A stretch of DNA of 64,000 nucleotides from Saccharospirillum sp965652395. Its GTDB lineage: Bacteria > Pseudomonadota > Gammaproteobacteria > Pseudomonadales > Natronospirillaceae. The translations under genes were made by a program, and so were the position numbers. Below, piece after piece: positions 8,909-18,100 of this stretch. A model generated the notes under the pieces. That model saw nothing but the letters and a program-made list of their open reading frames with translations. It made no database searches and had not been told where the DNA came from. Location of the stretch: contig CBFGUW010000024.1 of the NCBI GenBank assembly GCA_965652395.1, forward strand, positions 1 through 64,000, written 5' to 3'. Numbering within the stretch: position 1 is the first letter of the stretch; each line of letters starts with the position of its first letter.

Positions 8909-9434
8909 AATCACTGCTATAGTCAATGAAGGAAGGGGTGGGAAAACGAGGTGTTTTTTGGCTGGTGTGATCGAAGACGTATTGAATTTCTTTGATGAGA
9001 TCTGTATGCCCTATCATCTGGCATCTCTGGATCAGAGTACTTTTTTGCCGGGGTTAATGATAAAGACAGGGCAACTGATTATTGATGTCGAGCAGCTCGT
9101 TTTTCCTGGGGACGCATTACACGAAGCGGGACACATCGCGGTAACACCGAAAGCCAAGCGCGTGGAATTGACCGGCGACGTGCACAAATGCGGTCACGGC
9201 CCCGCCGATGAAATGGCCGCCATAGCGTGGTCTTGGGCCGCGCTCCAGAAGGTGGGTGGCGATCCTGAATTTTTATTTCATGCGCAAGGCTATAAGGGCG
9301 GCTCCGAGACATACATTCAGGCTTTTTCCAGTGGCGGTGGCTTTGGCTATCCCCTGCTGGCCTGGTACGGCATGACTGAAATGCCAGGGCATCCGGAAGC
9401 CTTTCCAAAGATGAAACGTTGGTTAAGGCCATAG
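8898..9434 (+). CDS. Hypothetical protein with HExxH-like motif
   Basis: I do not recognise a family. The frame from TTG 8898 gives 178 residues, but the true start may be TTG 8958 (after GAGGTG) or GTG 8967, giving about 155 residues. A zinc-metalloprotease-like helix is visible: DALHEAGHIAVTPKAKR. Downstream are DEMAAIAWSWAAL and a glycine-rich QAFSSGGGFGYPLLAWYGM. No signal peptide is seen. It overlaps the sulfotransferase gene or follows it closely, so co-expression is expected. HEAGH with a following ADEMAAIAW Glu/Asp could complete a zinc site, but catalysis is unproven. Confidence 0.6.
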   Translation: MTAEITAIVNEGRGGKTRCFLAGVIEDVLNFFDEICMPYHLASLDQSTFLPGLMIKTGQLIIDVEQLVFPGDALHEAGHIAVTPKAKRVELTGDVHKCGHGPADEMAAIAWSWAALQKVGGDPEFLFHAQGYKGGSETYIQAFSSGGGFGYPLLAWYGMTEMPGHPEAFPKMKRWLRP

Positions 9435-9451
9435 GTTCCGAGGCCTTAACC
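9421..9451. terminator. Convergent hairpin
   Basis: GGTTAAGGCC (9421-9430) and GGCCTTAACC (9442-9451) form a 10-bp stem whose loop contains the stop codon of the HExxH gene. It lies between two convergent genes and has no long T-run. Confidence 0.5.
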
Positions 9452-9460
9452 TGTCCGCTC

Positions 9461-10306
9461 CTACATTCCGAGCAATGGTCGCCCGGCCAGAGCCTGTTGG
9501 TAAACGAACCACCAGCCAAGTAAGAAACTCAGGCTAAAAGCTCCCAACCAGAACCCTGCGTAAGGTACGCGCCGTTTTGACAGTACCCAACCGGCGAGTG
9601 GCAACAGATGCATGGCATGAGTGCCGATAAAATGCGCCACTCTCACATCACCGGCATTCGTGGCCCAACCAAACCCCAATAGGGGCGTGATGGTCGCTTT
9701 CTCCATACCCACGATGGGGCTATCCAAAGTGCTGATGGTGAACCCGGCAATCACGCTGAGCACAAACGTCAGTACAAGGCCGATGGCGATGCTCCACCGC
9801 AATACGCCGGTCAGTCCGCTCTGCCTGTGTCGGGCCACTTCCACCCCTTGCCAACCTACCATGGCGGTTAATAACAAGGCGCCTATTCCCATTAACGAGT
9901 AGAGCAGCGAATGGAGCGCATCGTTGTTATTGAAGTGCGAGGCTTCGGCCAGACTTCCCTGTAGGCTGATGTACAACACCTCATACAGGGCTCCGGCCGC
10001 CAATAGTCCACTTAACAGACTGCGTCTTCGACTGTGTTGGAACGCTGGCCGCGTATAAGCCATAAACCAGGCCGCCGTAAGCAGGTAGAGACCGACGGAC
10101 AGTTGGAACTTCATCGGTTTGATCCAGGTACTGGCGCCTTCGAACAGCCTGGGGTCGACCAAAGAAGCAATAAAAGAAGGGATCAGCAGCGCCAGTAAAA
10201 ATAATCCGGACCGGGTTAGCCAGGGGTCGCGATGATCGAGTTCCCGCAACAGGGTGGCGAGTGAGAACCGGGATTCGGTAATGCCGGGGGCGGTGGTGGT
10301 ATTCAT
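9461..10306 (-). CDS. Polytopic membrane protein of unknown function
   Basis: A 281-residue integral membrane protein with about seven hydrophobic helices (GLFLLALLIPSFIASLV, LSVGLYLLTAAWFMAY, LLYSLMGIGALLLTAMVGW, SIAIGLVLTFVLSVIAGF, LPLAGWVLSKRR, AGFWLGAFSLSFLLGWWFVY). ATG 10306 is chosen because GGAGG precedes it and it overlaps the stop of the ABA4-like gene (ATGA). A HFIGTHAMHLLPLAGW segment carries two histidines near a helix end. I cannot name a family. Co-translation with an ABA4-like protein suggests they act together. Confidence 0.7.
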   Translation of the reverse strand: MNTTTAPGITESRFSLATLLRELDHRDPWLTRSGLFLLALLIPSFIASLVDPRLFEGASTWIKPMKFQLSVGLYLLTAAWFMAYTRPAFQHSRRRSLLSGLLAAGALYEVLYISLQGSLAEASHFNNNDALHSLLYSLMGIGALLLTAMVGWQGVEVARHRQSGLTGVLRWSIAIGLVLTFVLSVIAGFTISTLDSPIVGMEKATITPLLGFGWATNAGDVRVAHFIGTHAMHLLPLAGWVLSKRRVPYAGFWLGAFSLSFLLGWWFVYQQALAGRPLLGM

Positions 10307-10734
10307 GCGGTGGCCTCCCTGGGTTGGCGCAGACGGGAAACCCCTTCCAGCACAAAATAAAGCAGCAGCCCAATGGGGCCGAACATAAAAGTGAGCGGCA
10401 AGCAGGGCAGTGTCCAGCCGTGATGCAAACCCACCTCTCTCGACCGTTGCACCAGCCAGGCACCAATGAACAGATCGAACGCCAGATAGTGCAACCAACC
10501 CGCCAGCAGCAAGCCGTCGTGCTGGAACAGATCGCGAACCGATGCCAGAGAATCGAAACCGCCTTCCCGGTCGCCCCAGAACATCAGAATCAGCACCAGA
10601 TAACCGACACCGAGCAGTACCGGCACCGTGAACTGAACAAGCCGGGCGCTACCCGGCCAGCGGAATGGCAGGAACATCAACGCCAGCCAGGCGGGAAGTA
10701 CGATCAGGCTGGCGAGGCTGAAGAGCGTATTCAT
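10303..10734 (-). CDS. ABA4-like (DUF4281) membrane protein
   Basis: A 143-residue protein with four membrane helices. The family signature is visible: DLFQHDGLLLAGWLHYLAFDLFIGAW, then LPCLPLTFMFGPIGLLLYF. The plant member ABA4 acts in neoxanthin synthesis, but bacterial members have no assigned role. AGGAGG precedes ATG 10734. It is the first gene of a two-gene operon divergent from a TetR regulator, which probably controls it. Confidence 0.8.
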   Translation of the reverse strand: MNTLFSLASLIVLPAWLALMFLPFRWPGSARLVQFTVPVLLGVGYLVLILMFWGDREGGFDSLASVRDLFQHDGLLLAGWLHYLAFDLFIGAWLVQRSREVGLHHGWTLPCLPLTFMFGPIGLLLYFVLEGVSRLRQPREATA

Positions 10735-10866
10735 GAAGAGCCTCCTTGAGCATTTTTTATAGGTCCCAAACCGTCGAGCCAGTTTGGAACGGGATTGGGC
10801 CGCGAACCACTGCCCCTGGTCATCGGATTCGGTGTGACCAATGGCGGCTTTAACTTTACAGCGGCA

Positions 10867-10889
10867 AGATTACTTTAGAAGGATAATCT
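10867..10889. promoter_or_regulatory. Inverted repeat, possible TetR operator
   Basis: AGATTA (10867-10872) and TAATCT (10884-10889) are separated by 11 nt in the divergent region between the membrane operon and tetR. Autoregulation from this site is plausible; the arms are short. Confidence 0.35.
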
Positions 10890-10977
10890 ATTCTCTGTCA
10901 AGATTGATTTAGTCAGTGTAAAGATGTGGCTCGCTGTGGCAGACTTGACGCCAGCAATCGAAATAGGGGATGAACGG

Positions 10978-11613
10978 ATGCCTGAAGAGAAGACGACAGC
11001 GAAACGCCGCTATCATCACGGCGATCTCAAAGCCGCGTTGTTGGACGCCGCCGAGGCGGTGCTCGCTGAAAAAGGGCTCGAAGGCTTCACTCTGCGCGAG
11101 TGTGCCCGTCGCGCGGGTGTCTCCCATGCGGCGCCCAAACATCACTTTCGGGATGTCGGCCAACTGTTGACGGCGCTGGCCACGCTGGCCTTTCAGCGGT
11201 TGAACCAGGCTATGGCAAGCCGCCGCCAACCGGTGGAAACTGAAGACCCAAAAGCCGTGTTATTGGCCATCGGCGAAGGGTACATTGCCTTCGCGGCGGA
11301 TAACCCGCACCTGTTTAACCTGATGTTTAACTGCGCCCTGCTCGATAACGACGACCCGGAATTCAGGGTTCAAGCCGAGGCGGCTTTTCTTGAACTGGCG
11401 AAAACGGTCGCGGCCGTGCGGGGCGTGCCGGATGCCATGGCGGACGAATCCAGTCGTCTGGATGTCGCCCTTGTGTGGTCCGTTGTGCACGGTTTTTCCC
11501 AGTTGTTTATATTTGGGCAATTCGATATCGGGCGGGGGGACGACGAAAGCCAGGAAGACTGGCTGAGGCGATTAAGCCGCCAGTTACTGGAGCGGCTGTT
11601 GACGTTGTATTGA
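10978..11613 (+). CDS. TetR/AcrR family regulator (WHG C-terminal type)
   Basis: A 211-residue regulator. The N-terminal HTH is RYHHGDLKAALLDAAEAVLAEKGLEGFTLRECARRAGVSHAAPKHHF, and the C-terminal ligand domain contains GYIAFAADNPHLFNLMF and VALVWSVVHGFSQLFIFGQ, typical of the WHG subgroup. AGGGGA precedes ATG 10978; an 18-codon upstream extension has no better signal. It most likely represses the divergent membrane operon. The inducer is unknown. Confidence 0.85.
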   Translation: MPEEKTTAKRRYHHGDLKAALLDAAEAVLAEKGLEGFTLRECARRAGVSHAAPKHHFRDVGQLLTALATLAFQRLNQAMASRRQPVETEDPKAVLLAIGEGYIAFAADNPHLFNLMFNCALLDNDDPEFRVQAEAAFLELAKTVAAVRGVPDAMADESSRLDVALVWSVVHGFSQLFIFGQFDIGRGDDESQEDWLRRLSRQLLERLLTLY

Positions 11614-11637
11614 GCGTGGCGTGATGGGGCAAGAAAG

Positions 11638-11662
11638 CCCTGGGGTGGAAGCCACCCCAGGG
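11638..11662. terminator. Bidirectional hairpin between tetR and pulA
   Basis: CCCTGGGGTGG and CCACCCCAGGG form a perfect 11-bp stem around AAG, between convergent genes. Confidence 0.7.
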
Positions 11663-11668
11663 AGGGGT

Positions 11669-14600
11669 TTACTTCACAAACACAGCCGTAGTTAACGCCG
11701 GTACGGTGAATTCATTGCCGTCTGTCGAGGCATTTTGAACCACTGCATCCGCACTCGTCTGCAATACCGGGTGCAAACCAAACCCGGTAGCACTGGTTAC
11801 AGTTAGGCTTTGCTCGGTGTTGGTGGCATTGAACACCACCACCAACTCGTTGTGTGCCGGGTCCAGGTCGGCGGCGGTATCGACCAGTCGCATCACTATC
11901 ACACCGGGCGTTTGCTCCGTGCCGGTGTTGTGGAAACTGACTACCTCGTTCACCTGATCGGCGGTGTTCAGCCGGAACAGTTTGCTGCTGTTTCGAATAT
12001 CCAACCATTCGCCGAACTGCTGCGCGGTCAAGGTGATGGATTGAACGCTGGCATCGGCTTGCGGGTCTGCAATGATGCTTTCAATCAACGCCCAGTTTTC
12101 ACCATCCACATTTTCACGGGGCAGCCCGACATTCCAGTTGTTGTCGCTCTGGTCGAAGTGGACTTTGTTGTACCAGTCGCCACTGTCGTAGCTGTCGCGC
12201 GCCATCGATTTGGAGCGCAACAGTTCCGAACCCATGTGGAAAAACGGAACCCCCTGGCTGAACATCGGAATGCTCAGGGCCAATGCCTGCATCCGTGCGC
12301 GGTCGGCTTCGCTTACGGAACTGGCGACCTTGTACATGTTGTTGTCCCAAAGGGTTTGGTTGTCGTGTTTCGATACGTAGTTGATCACCTCTTGAGGGTC
12401 TTCGGCATAACCGGCCGGGCTGCCGTTGTAGTCAACTTCGGTGCCGTTAACGACGGTTCCGGTACGGTCGGTGAAGGTGAAGGACTTCAAGTTACCAGCC
12501 AGGCCCAGCCGTATTTGATCCATGTCTTCCAACAGTGCTGCTTTAAAAGCCGCCGGGTCCGCCTGGTTCAAATTATTGGCCACGGCGGCGTTGGCGAAAC
12601 CTTGGTTTTGCCGGATGGTTTCACCGTTATCGAACGGACCACCACCGCGAACGGCATCGCGCAGGCGGTCGGTGAAGGTGCCGACTCCGGTTCCCGCCAT
12701 GTTGGTTTGGCTGGCGTTTTCACCACGTTGGTTCTGGCCGACCTCGCCGAAGTCCCAGCCTTCTCCATAAAAATACACATGGTCACGAACGGCCTGAACT
12801 TCCGTCAGTGCCCGGGTAATGTTCGACTTCATGTGGTGACCCATCAGGTCGAAGCGAAAGGCATCGATCTGATAATCGCGTGCCCAGACTTTCAAGCTGT
12901 CGATCATCAGTTTTTCGAACATCCGGTGTTCCGATGCAGTGTTCTGGCAGCAGGTGGAGGTCTCCACTGCGCCGGAGAGTGGGTTGCGGCGGTGGTAATA
13001 GCCCGGCACGACTTTATCGAGTACGGATTTGGGGTTCAGACCCGCCGCGTTGGTGTGGTTGTACACCACATCCATAACAACCATCAGGCCCATGTCGTGC
13101 AACGCTTTTACCATTTCCCGGAATTCGAGAATGCGTTGTGTGCCTTCGGCATTCGTTGCGTAACTGCCTTCCGGTACAGTGTAGTGGAAGGGGTCGTAAC
13201 CCCAGTTGAAGCTGTCGAGGTTGCGAAGATGGGCATTCAATGACTGCACTTCGCCGCCTTGGCTTTCCGGCAATTGGTCGGCCAACACTTCCGCCACACT
13301 TTTGCCGCCGGCGCATTCGGAGCTGTAGTCCGTGGCGACGGCTTCAACGGCCGCGCAGAGGTCACTGAAGGGTTGTTCCAGATCCACCCGCTGGGTGGGG
13401 TCTTCGTCGATGGTGGCAATATCGAAAACCGGCAGTAAATGGGCGTGGGTCAGACCGTGATCGGTCAGTGCCTGTAAATGCTGAACGCTCTCCCGACCGG
13501 TTTCCGTGAAGGCTTTGTATTTGCCATTGTATTGGGCACTGCCGTTGGCATCGCTGACGGAGAAATCACGAACGTGCATTTCATAAATGCTGATGTCTTC
13601 CGGCTCGTAATCAGGTAAGTTGACCGGGGTATCCCAGCCTGTTGGTTTCAGGTTGGCGGCTTCCAAATCGACTACCTGGCTGTAGCGACTGTTGACGGCC
13701 AGACTCAGGCTGTAAGGGTCGGTTACGCGAAGCGTTTCAATAGCGTCGCTTTCGTGGTGAAAGACCTCGACTTCATAGAGGTAATAGGCTTCGTTCAGGT
13801 TCTGATCCACCGTTAAAGACCAGATACCCGAGGCCTCGTCCAATCCCATGGGTGTAATGGTTTCACCGTTGCCTGGGTTAAGAACCAGCGAAACGGACTG
13901 GGCCGTGGGTGCCCAGACGTCAAACACCGTGGTGTTGCCATCGATCAGTCGCGCACCCAGGGTTGCTTCAGCGGCTTCGTCGGCATAAAGGGAATCCAGC
14001 ACGCCTGGCGTTTGCACTTCCGTTGCATTGACCAACTCACCTTCGCTGTCGTATTCAGCGACCCACAGCTGACCTTTTAACAGACTCTTGCGGTTGGCAT
14101 CCGTTGTGTCTATCGCCCAGCCCTGCCAATCGGCCAGGTGAGGAAAGCGGTCTGCTGTGTTTTGGGAAATGTCGGCTTGGCTAAGTTCAAGCGATTCGCC
14201 GCCGGTAATTGCTTTGGTGCTTGCGTCAACTGACAGAGCGGCTGGAGCCGAGTGCCAAAGGGTGATCTTGTTTTCATCGTTCTTCGGGTTATACAGCAAA
14301 CGATCCTGAGTCACCCAATGAGCGGCCGCACCGGTGACTTCGACGGGCGGTTCCAGAACGGGGTCGGTATAGAGCTTGTCCACCCCTTCGAATAAAAAGA
14401 TTCGGTTGCCCAGAGTCTCGCGGTCGAACTGCCAGTCTTTCCCGCCGATGTCTTTTTCATCGCCCTTGTGCACGATGAACAGGAAGTCATTCCAGGCTTC
14501 GGTATTCATTGAGACCACCAGCACAAGCCCGTAGTTTTCATCCACGGCACTGCCGGACAGTGGCGCGTCCCAACTCGTCGGGTTGCTCAGTTCTCCCTGT

Positions 14601-14878
14601 ACGCTGTCCCGGTCATCTTCCCACAAGTGCAGTCCCCAACCTTGGTAAGCCGCTTTGTCGACCCGGCCATCGTCGCCGAGATGATCATTGCGTTTGTAGT
14701 AAATAACGGCCTCGTTGGCTTTGGGCTCGTAGATAGGCTCGGGCAAGGTGGTCGGGTTTTCGTTGTCGGGCAGATCATTGTCGTTATCGGTGTCTCCCCC
14801 TGAAGGCGCGTTCGTATTGCAGCCGCTCAGCATGGCCATCAGGCAGAGCAGGCCTACTCCCAGTCGAATTTTCAGCAT
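11669..14878 (-). CDS. pulA: Pullulanase-type lipoprotein (GH13)
   Basis: A 1069-residue lipoprotein with lipobox LMAMLSGC (Cys about residue 20). A CBM41/pullulanase-associated domain follows (about 50-155: AVIYYKRNDH, YQGWGLHLWEDD). Next are an E-set/CBM48 domain (VFDVWAPTAQSVSLVLNP), GH13 catalytic motifs (YEMHVRDFSV about 431; VMDVVYNHTN about 602; nucleophile Asp in DAFRFDLMGHH about 674; acid Glu in YFYGEGWDFGE about 704; YVSKHDNQT about 836) and a C-terminal beta domain. The enzyme cleaves alpha-1,6 branches of pullulan/starch at the cell surface. ATG 14878 is chosen because it gives the lipoprotein signal; the frame is open further upstream but that extension is not credible. It is divergent from the amylase gene across three MalT-like sites. 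Confidence 0.92.
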   Translation of the reverse strand: MLKIRLGVGLLCLMAMLSGCNTNAPSGGDTDNDNDLPDNENPTTLPEPIYEPKANEAVIYYKRNDHLGDDGRVDKAAYQGWGLHLWEDDRDSVQGELSNPTSWDAPLSGSAVDENYGLVLVVSMNTEAWNDFLFIVHKGDEKDIGGKDWQFDRETLGNRIFLFEGVDKLYTDPVLEPPVEVTGAAAHWVTQDRLLYNPKNDENKITLWHSAPAALSVDASTKAITGGESLELSQADISQNTADRFPHLADWQGWAIDTTDANRKSLLKGQLWVAEYDSEGELVNATEVQTPGVLDSLYADEAAEATLGARLIDGNTTVFDVWAPTAQSVSLVLNPGNGETITPMGLDEASGIWSLTVDQNLNEAYYLYEVEVFHHESDAIETLRVTDPYSLSLAVNSRYSQVVDLEAANLKPTGWDTPVNLPDYEPEDISIYEMHVRDFSVSDANGSAQYNGKYKAFTETGRESVQHLQALTDHGLTHAHLLPVFDIATIDEDPTQRVDLEQPFSDLCAAVEAVATDYSSECAGGKSVAEVLADQLPESQGGEVQSLNAHLRNLDSFNWGYDPFHYTVPEGSYATNAEGTQRILEFREMVKALHDMGLMVVMDVVYNHTNAAGLNPKSVLDKVVPGYYHRRNPLSGAVETSTCCQNTASEHRMFEKLMIDSLKVWARDYQIDAFRFDLMGHHMKSNITRALTEVQAVRDHVYFYGEGWDFGEVGQNQRGENASQTNMAGTGVGTFTDRLRDAVRGGGPFDNGETIRQNQGFANAAVANNLNQADPAAFKAALLEDMDQIRLGLAGNLKSFTFTDRTGTVVNGTEVDYNGSPAGYAEDPQEVINYVSKHDNQTLWDNNMYKVASSVSEADRARMQALALSIPMFSQGVPFFHMGSELLRSKSMARDSYDSGDWYNKVHFDQSDNNWNVGLPRENVDGENWALIESIIADPQADASVQSITLTAQQFGEWLDIRNSSKLFRLNTADQVNEVVSFHNTGTEQTPGVIVMRLVDTAADLDPAHNELVVVFNATNTEQSLTVTSATGFGLHPVLQTSADAVVQNASTDGNEFTVPALTTAVFVK

Positions 14879-14962
14879 GGTGCTTTCCTCGTCGCATTCT
14901 TGTTTTTTTACAACGTTGGGCACTCTGGCCAATGAACACGGAAAGTAACAGGCGGAATGTCG

Positions 14963-15047
14963 CGGGTGGAGGAAAATGGCGGTGGGTTGATGGGGGTGGA
15001 GAAGGGGAAGTAAAAACCAAACCCCTATTGTTTTCGGCCTCCACCCG
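14963..15047. promoter_or_regulatory. Three MalT-box-like sites in the divergent amylolytic promoter
   Basis: CGGGTGGAGG occurs at 14963-14972, GGGGTGGAGA at 14993-15002 and CGGGTGGAGG inverted at 15038-15047. The E. coli MalT box is GGGGAKGAGG, and each site matches 8 of 10 positions. Two direct copies start 30 bp apart, and the third faces them. The region lies between two starch-degrading genes, the natural place for a maltodextrin activator. No regulator gene is in the window. Confidence 0.5.
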
Positions 15048-15115
15048 TTGACGACAAGCGTGCACACTGCGAGGTCAAAATTCTGTGCCCAACAAAAATA
15101 AGAGAGAGGTTGACC

Positions 15116-18100
15116 ATGCGACAGTTCACATCCCGACCCTGGCTGATATCCGGCCTGGCCGCCGCCATTGCTCTGGCGGGTTGCAACACCGGTGGAGGAA
15201 AAGACGACGACGAAGGTAGCGGTAACGGCAATGGAAACGGCGGGGGTGACAACGCCGCCCAACTGGCGCCCTACCACGAGCGGGATGTGCGGGATGACGT
15301 GTTCTACTTCGTCATGCCCGACCGCTTCAACGATGGTGATGCCAGCAACAACTACGGCGGCTTGAGCGGCGACAAGTTCACCCATGGTTATGACCCGACC
15401 GACAAAGCCTTCTATCACGGCGGTGATATGGCGGGCCTTGAAGCCAAGTTGGATTATTTGCAGGACATGGGCGTCACGGCTATCTGGATGACGCCGATCT
15501 TGAAAAACAAGGCGGTTCAGGGGGAAGGCGACAGCGCCAGTTCGGCGTATCACGGTTATTGGACGCTCGATTTCACCCAGATTGACCCGCACCTGGGCAG
15601 CAATGACGATTTAAAATCCCTGATAGCGGCCGCACACGAACGTGATATTAAAATCTTCTTCGACATCATCACCAACCACACGGCGGACGTGATCAAATAC
15701 GAAGAATGCCACGAAGCGGACGGGTCTTATCAGGAAGGCCTGGAAAGCTGTGCTTATAAATCTTTGGAGGACGTCGCCGGTGGCGATACCTACACGCCCT
15801 TTGTTCCGGCCGGTGAAGAGAACGCCAAGGTGCCTTCCTGGCTGAATGACCCCAAGTATTATCACAACCAGGGTGACAGCACTTTCTCGGGTGAAAACGC
15901 TGTTTATGGCGACTTTGTCGGGTTGGACGACCTGGCAACGGCCGATCAGGAAGTGATCGACGGTATGATCGACATCTTCAAAAACATCGTCACGGATTTC
16001 AAACCGGACGGCTTCCGCATCGATACTGTCAAACACGTCCATACCGAATTCTGGCAGCAATTCGCCCCCGCCATTGTTGACCATGCGAAAAGCGAAGGCA
16101 TCGAAAACTTCACCATGTTTGGTGAAGTCTACAGTGCCGATCCGGATTTCCTGAGCACCTACACCACCGAAGGTAAAATTCCTTCCGTGCTTGATTTCGG
16201 CTTCCAGGCTGCGGTATCCGCTTCGGTTTCCGGCGGTGATACGCCCGAGACATTGCGTAACCTCTTCATAGCGGACGACAAATACGCCGACCATGACAGC
16301 GATGCCTCCACCCTGATGAATTTCACCGGCAACCACGACATGGGTCGCTTCGGTTTCTTCCTGGGCGGCGCGGATACGCCGGAGAATCTCGCCAAATCGA
16401 AACTGGCACACGCCATGATGTATTTTCTGCGGGGCGTACCAGTCGTGTATTACGGGGACGAGCAGGGTTTCACCGGCATTGGCGACGATCAATCCGCGCG
16501 CCAGAATATGTTTCCGTCTCAGGTGGAGGAATACAACAATAACGATTTGATCGGTACCTCCGCTACAACAGCGGCGGACAATTTCGATCAGACCCATCCG
16601 CTTTATACCGCATTGGCGGACTACGCCAAGGTGTTGCGCGAACACAAAGCTTTGCGCCAGGGTATTCAGCACGAACGCTATGCCGAAAGTGGTACCAAAG
16701 GCGCCTATGTGGTGTCACGGGTTCATCCGGATGAGAACATCGAATATCTGGTCGCGTTCAATACCAGCAACATCGCGACCACGGTTTATGTGAAAGCGGC
16801 CGCCTCGGGTTACAGTGCCGTCTACGGTGCTGATAGCGACGCCGTGCTGGATCAGGGCGATGTGAAATTGGATATTCCCGCCTATGGCATTGTGATTTAC
16901 AAAGCCAAAACCGACGTTCCGGTTTCCCCGCTTCCGGAAGTCACCATGACCGGCTTTGAAAGTGGCGAAGCCCGGACCGGAACACTGGAAATCGGCCTCG
17001 ACATCACCGGTTTGGATAACCTCGCCCTGCCGGATTACACCGCTAAATTTGAATACTCAACAGACGGTGGCGCGACCTGGAAGCTGATTTCGAAAGACCA
17101 CAACGCTCCCTACCGTTCCTTCTTCCGCCTCGGTGAATTCGAAGACGGTACCGACCTGACCGTGCAGGCCACGGTCACCAACAGTAACGGCGAAATGGAT
17201 GTGGTCACGCGCGACTTTATAGTCGACAGTCGCTACCCCGAAACCGTCACTGTCAGTTACAGCAATCCGAATGGTCGCGAGGCGCTTTATGTAGTCAGCG
17301 ATGGCGGTGAATTCCAGGGGCCGATTACCTCAACGGAAGGTAATTACGTGTTCACCTGGGGTGAAAACGACACCGCCAATCAATTGATTTGGGCCAGCTT
17401 GGACGACACCACCGGCACAGCTGTTTTCGATGAACCCTACACCCTGAATCGAACCGATCTGTTCGCGCATTCCAGCGACGACGGCAACGGTGGTTTAACC
17501 GCCAGCCTGACAGTTGATGCCAGAAACGGAGTCAACCTGACCGGTACAGCGGCGGATTTGATTGTCAGCGAAGGAAAAGCAGTCAACAGTACGATTGACG
17601 GACTTAACCTGCGCGGCGGCATTGTCGGTTGGGACGCCGAAAGCGCCGTGGATATGACCAACACCGAATACTCAACCTACCACGGTGAAGCATTCATATT
17701 GAAAGGCGATGGCGAATTCAAGTTCGCCGACGACCAATGGGCCGCCATCAACATCGGCGGGCCGGTGACCCACACCGGCCTCACACAAGGTGCCAACCCG
17801 GCCAACCTGTTGAACAGTTTCGAAGCCGATTCTGTATATGACTTCTATGTGGTCGGTGTGGATACCAATGTCGACGGCAGTACGGATATGCGCGTACCCT
17901 TTATCGCCATTGATCATGGCAGCCTTGGCGAACTGGTCTATCTGCGTGGTAGCCTGTCCGATTGGAACCTGCCGGGCGCTACACACCTGGCCCACCAGGG
18001 TGGCGATATCTACAGCGCCACAGTGAAGGATCTGGCCGTCGGCGACTACGAGTTCAAACTCGGTGACAGCGATTGGGGCGACATCGATTACGGTTACGGT

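Noticed and set aside
11810..13243. Long plus-strand frame opposite pulA
   Set aside because: Antisense shadow of a clear GH13 gene; no recognisable motifs, His/Val-rich composition typical of antisense frames.
14879..15592. Upstream in-frame extension of pulA (about 238 codons)
   Set aside because: It crosses the divergent promoter and amylase start, lacks signal logic and would bury the lipoprotein signal; start ATG 14878 is preferred.
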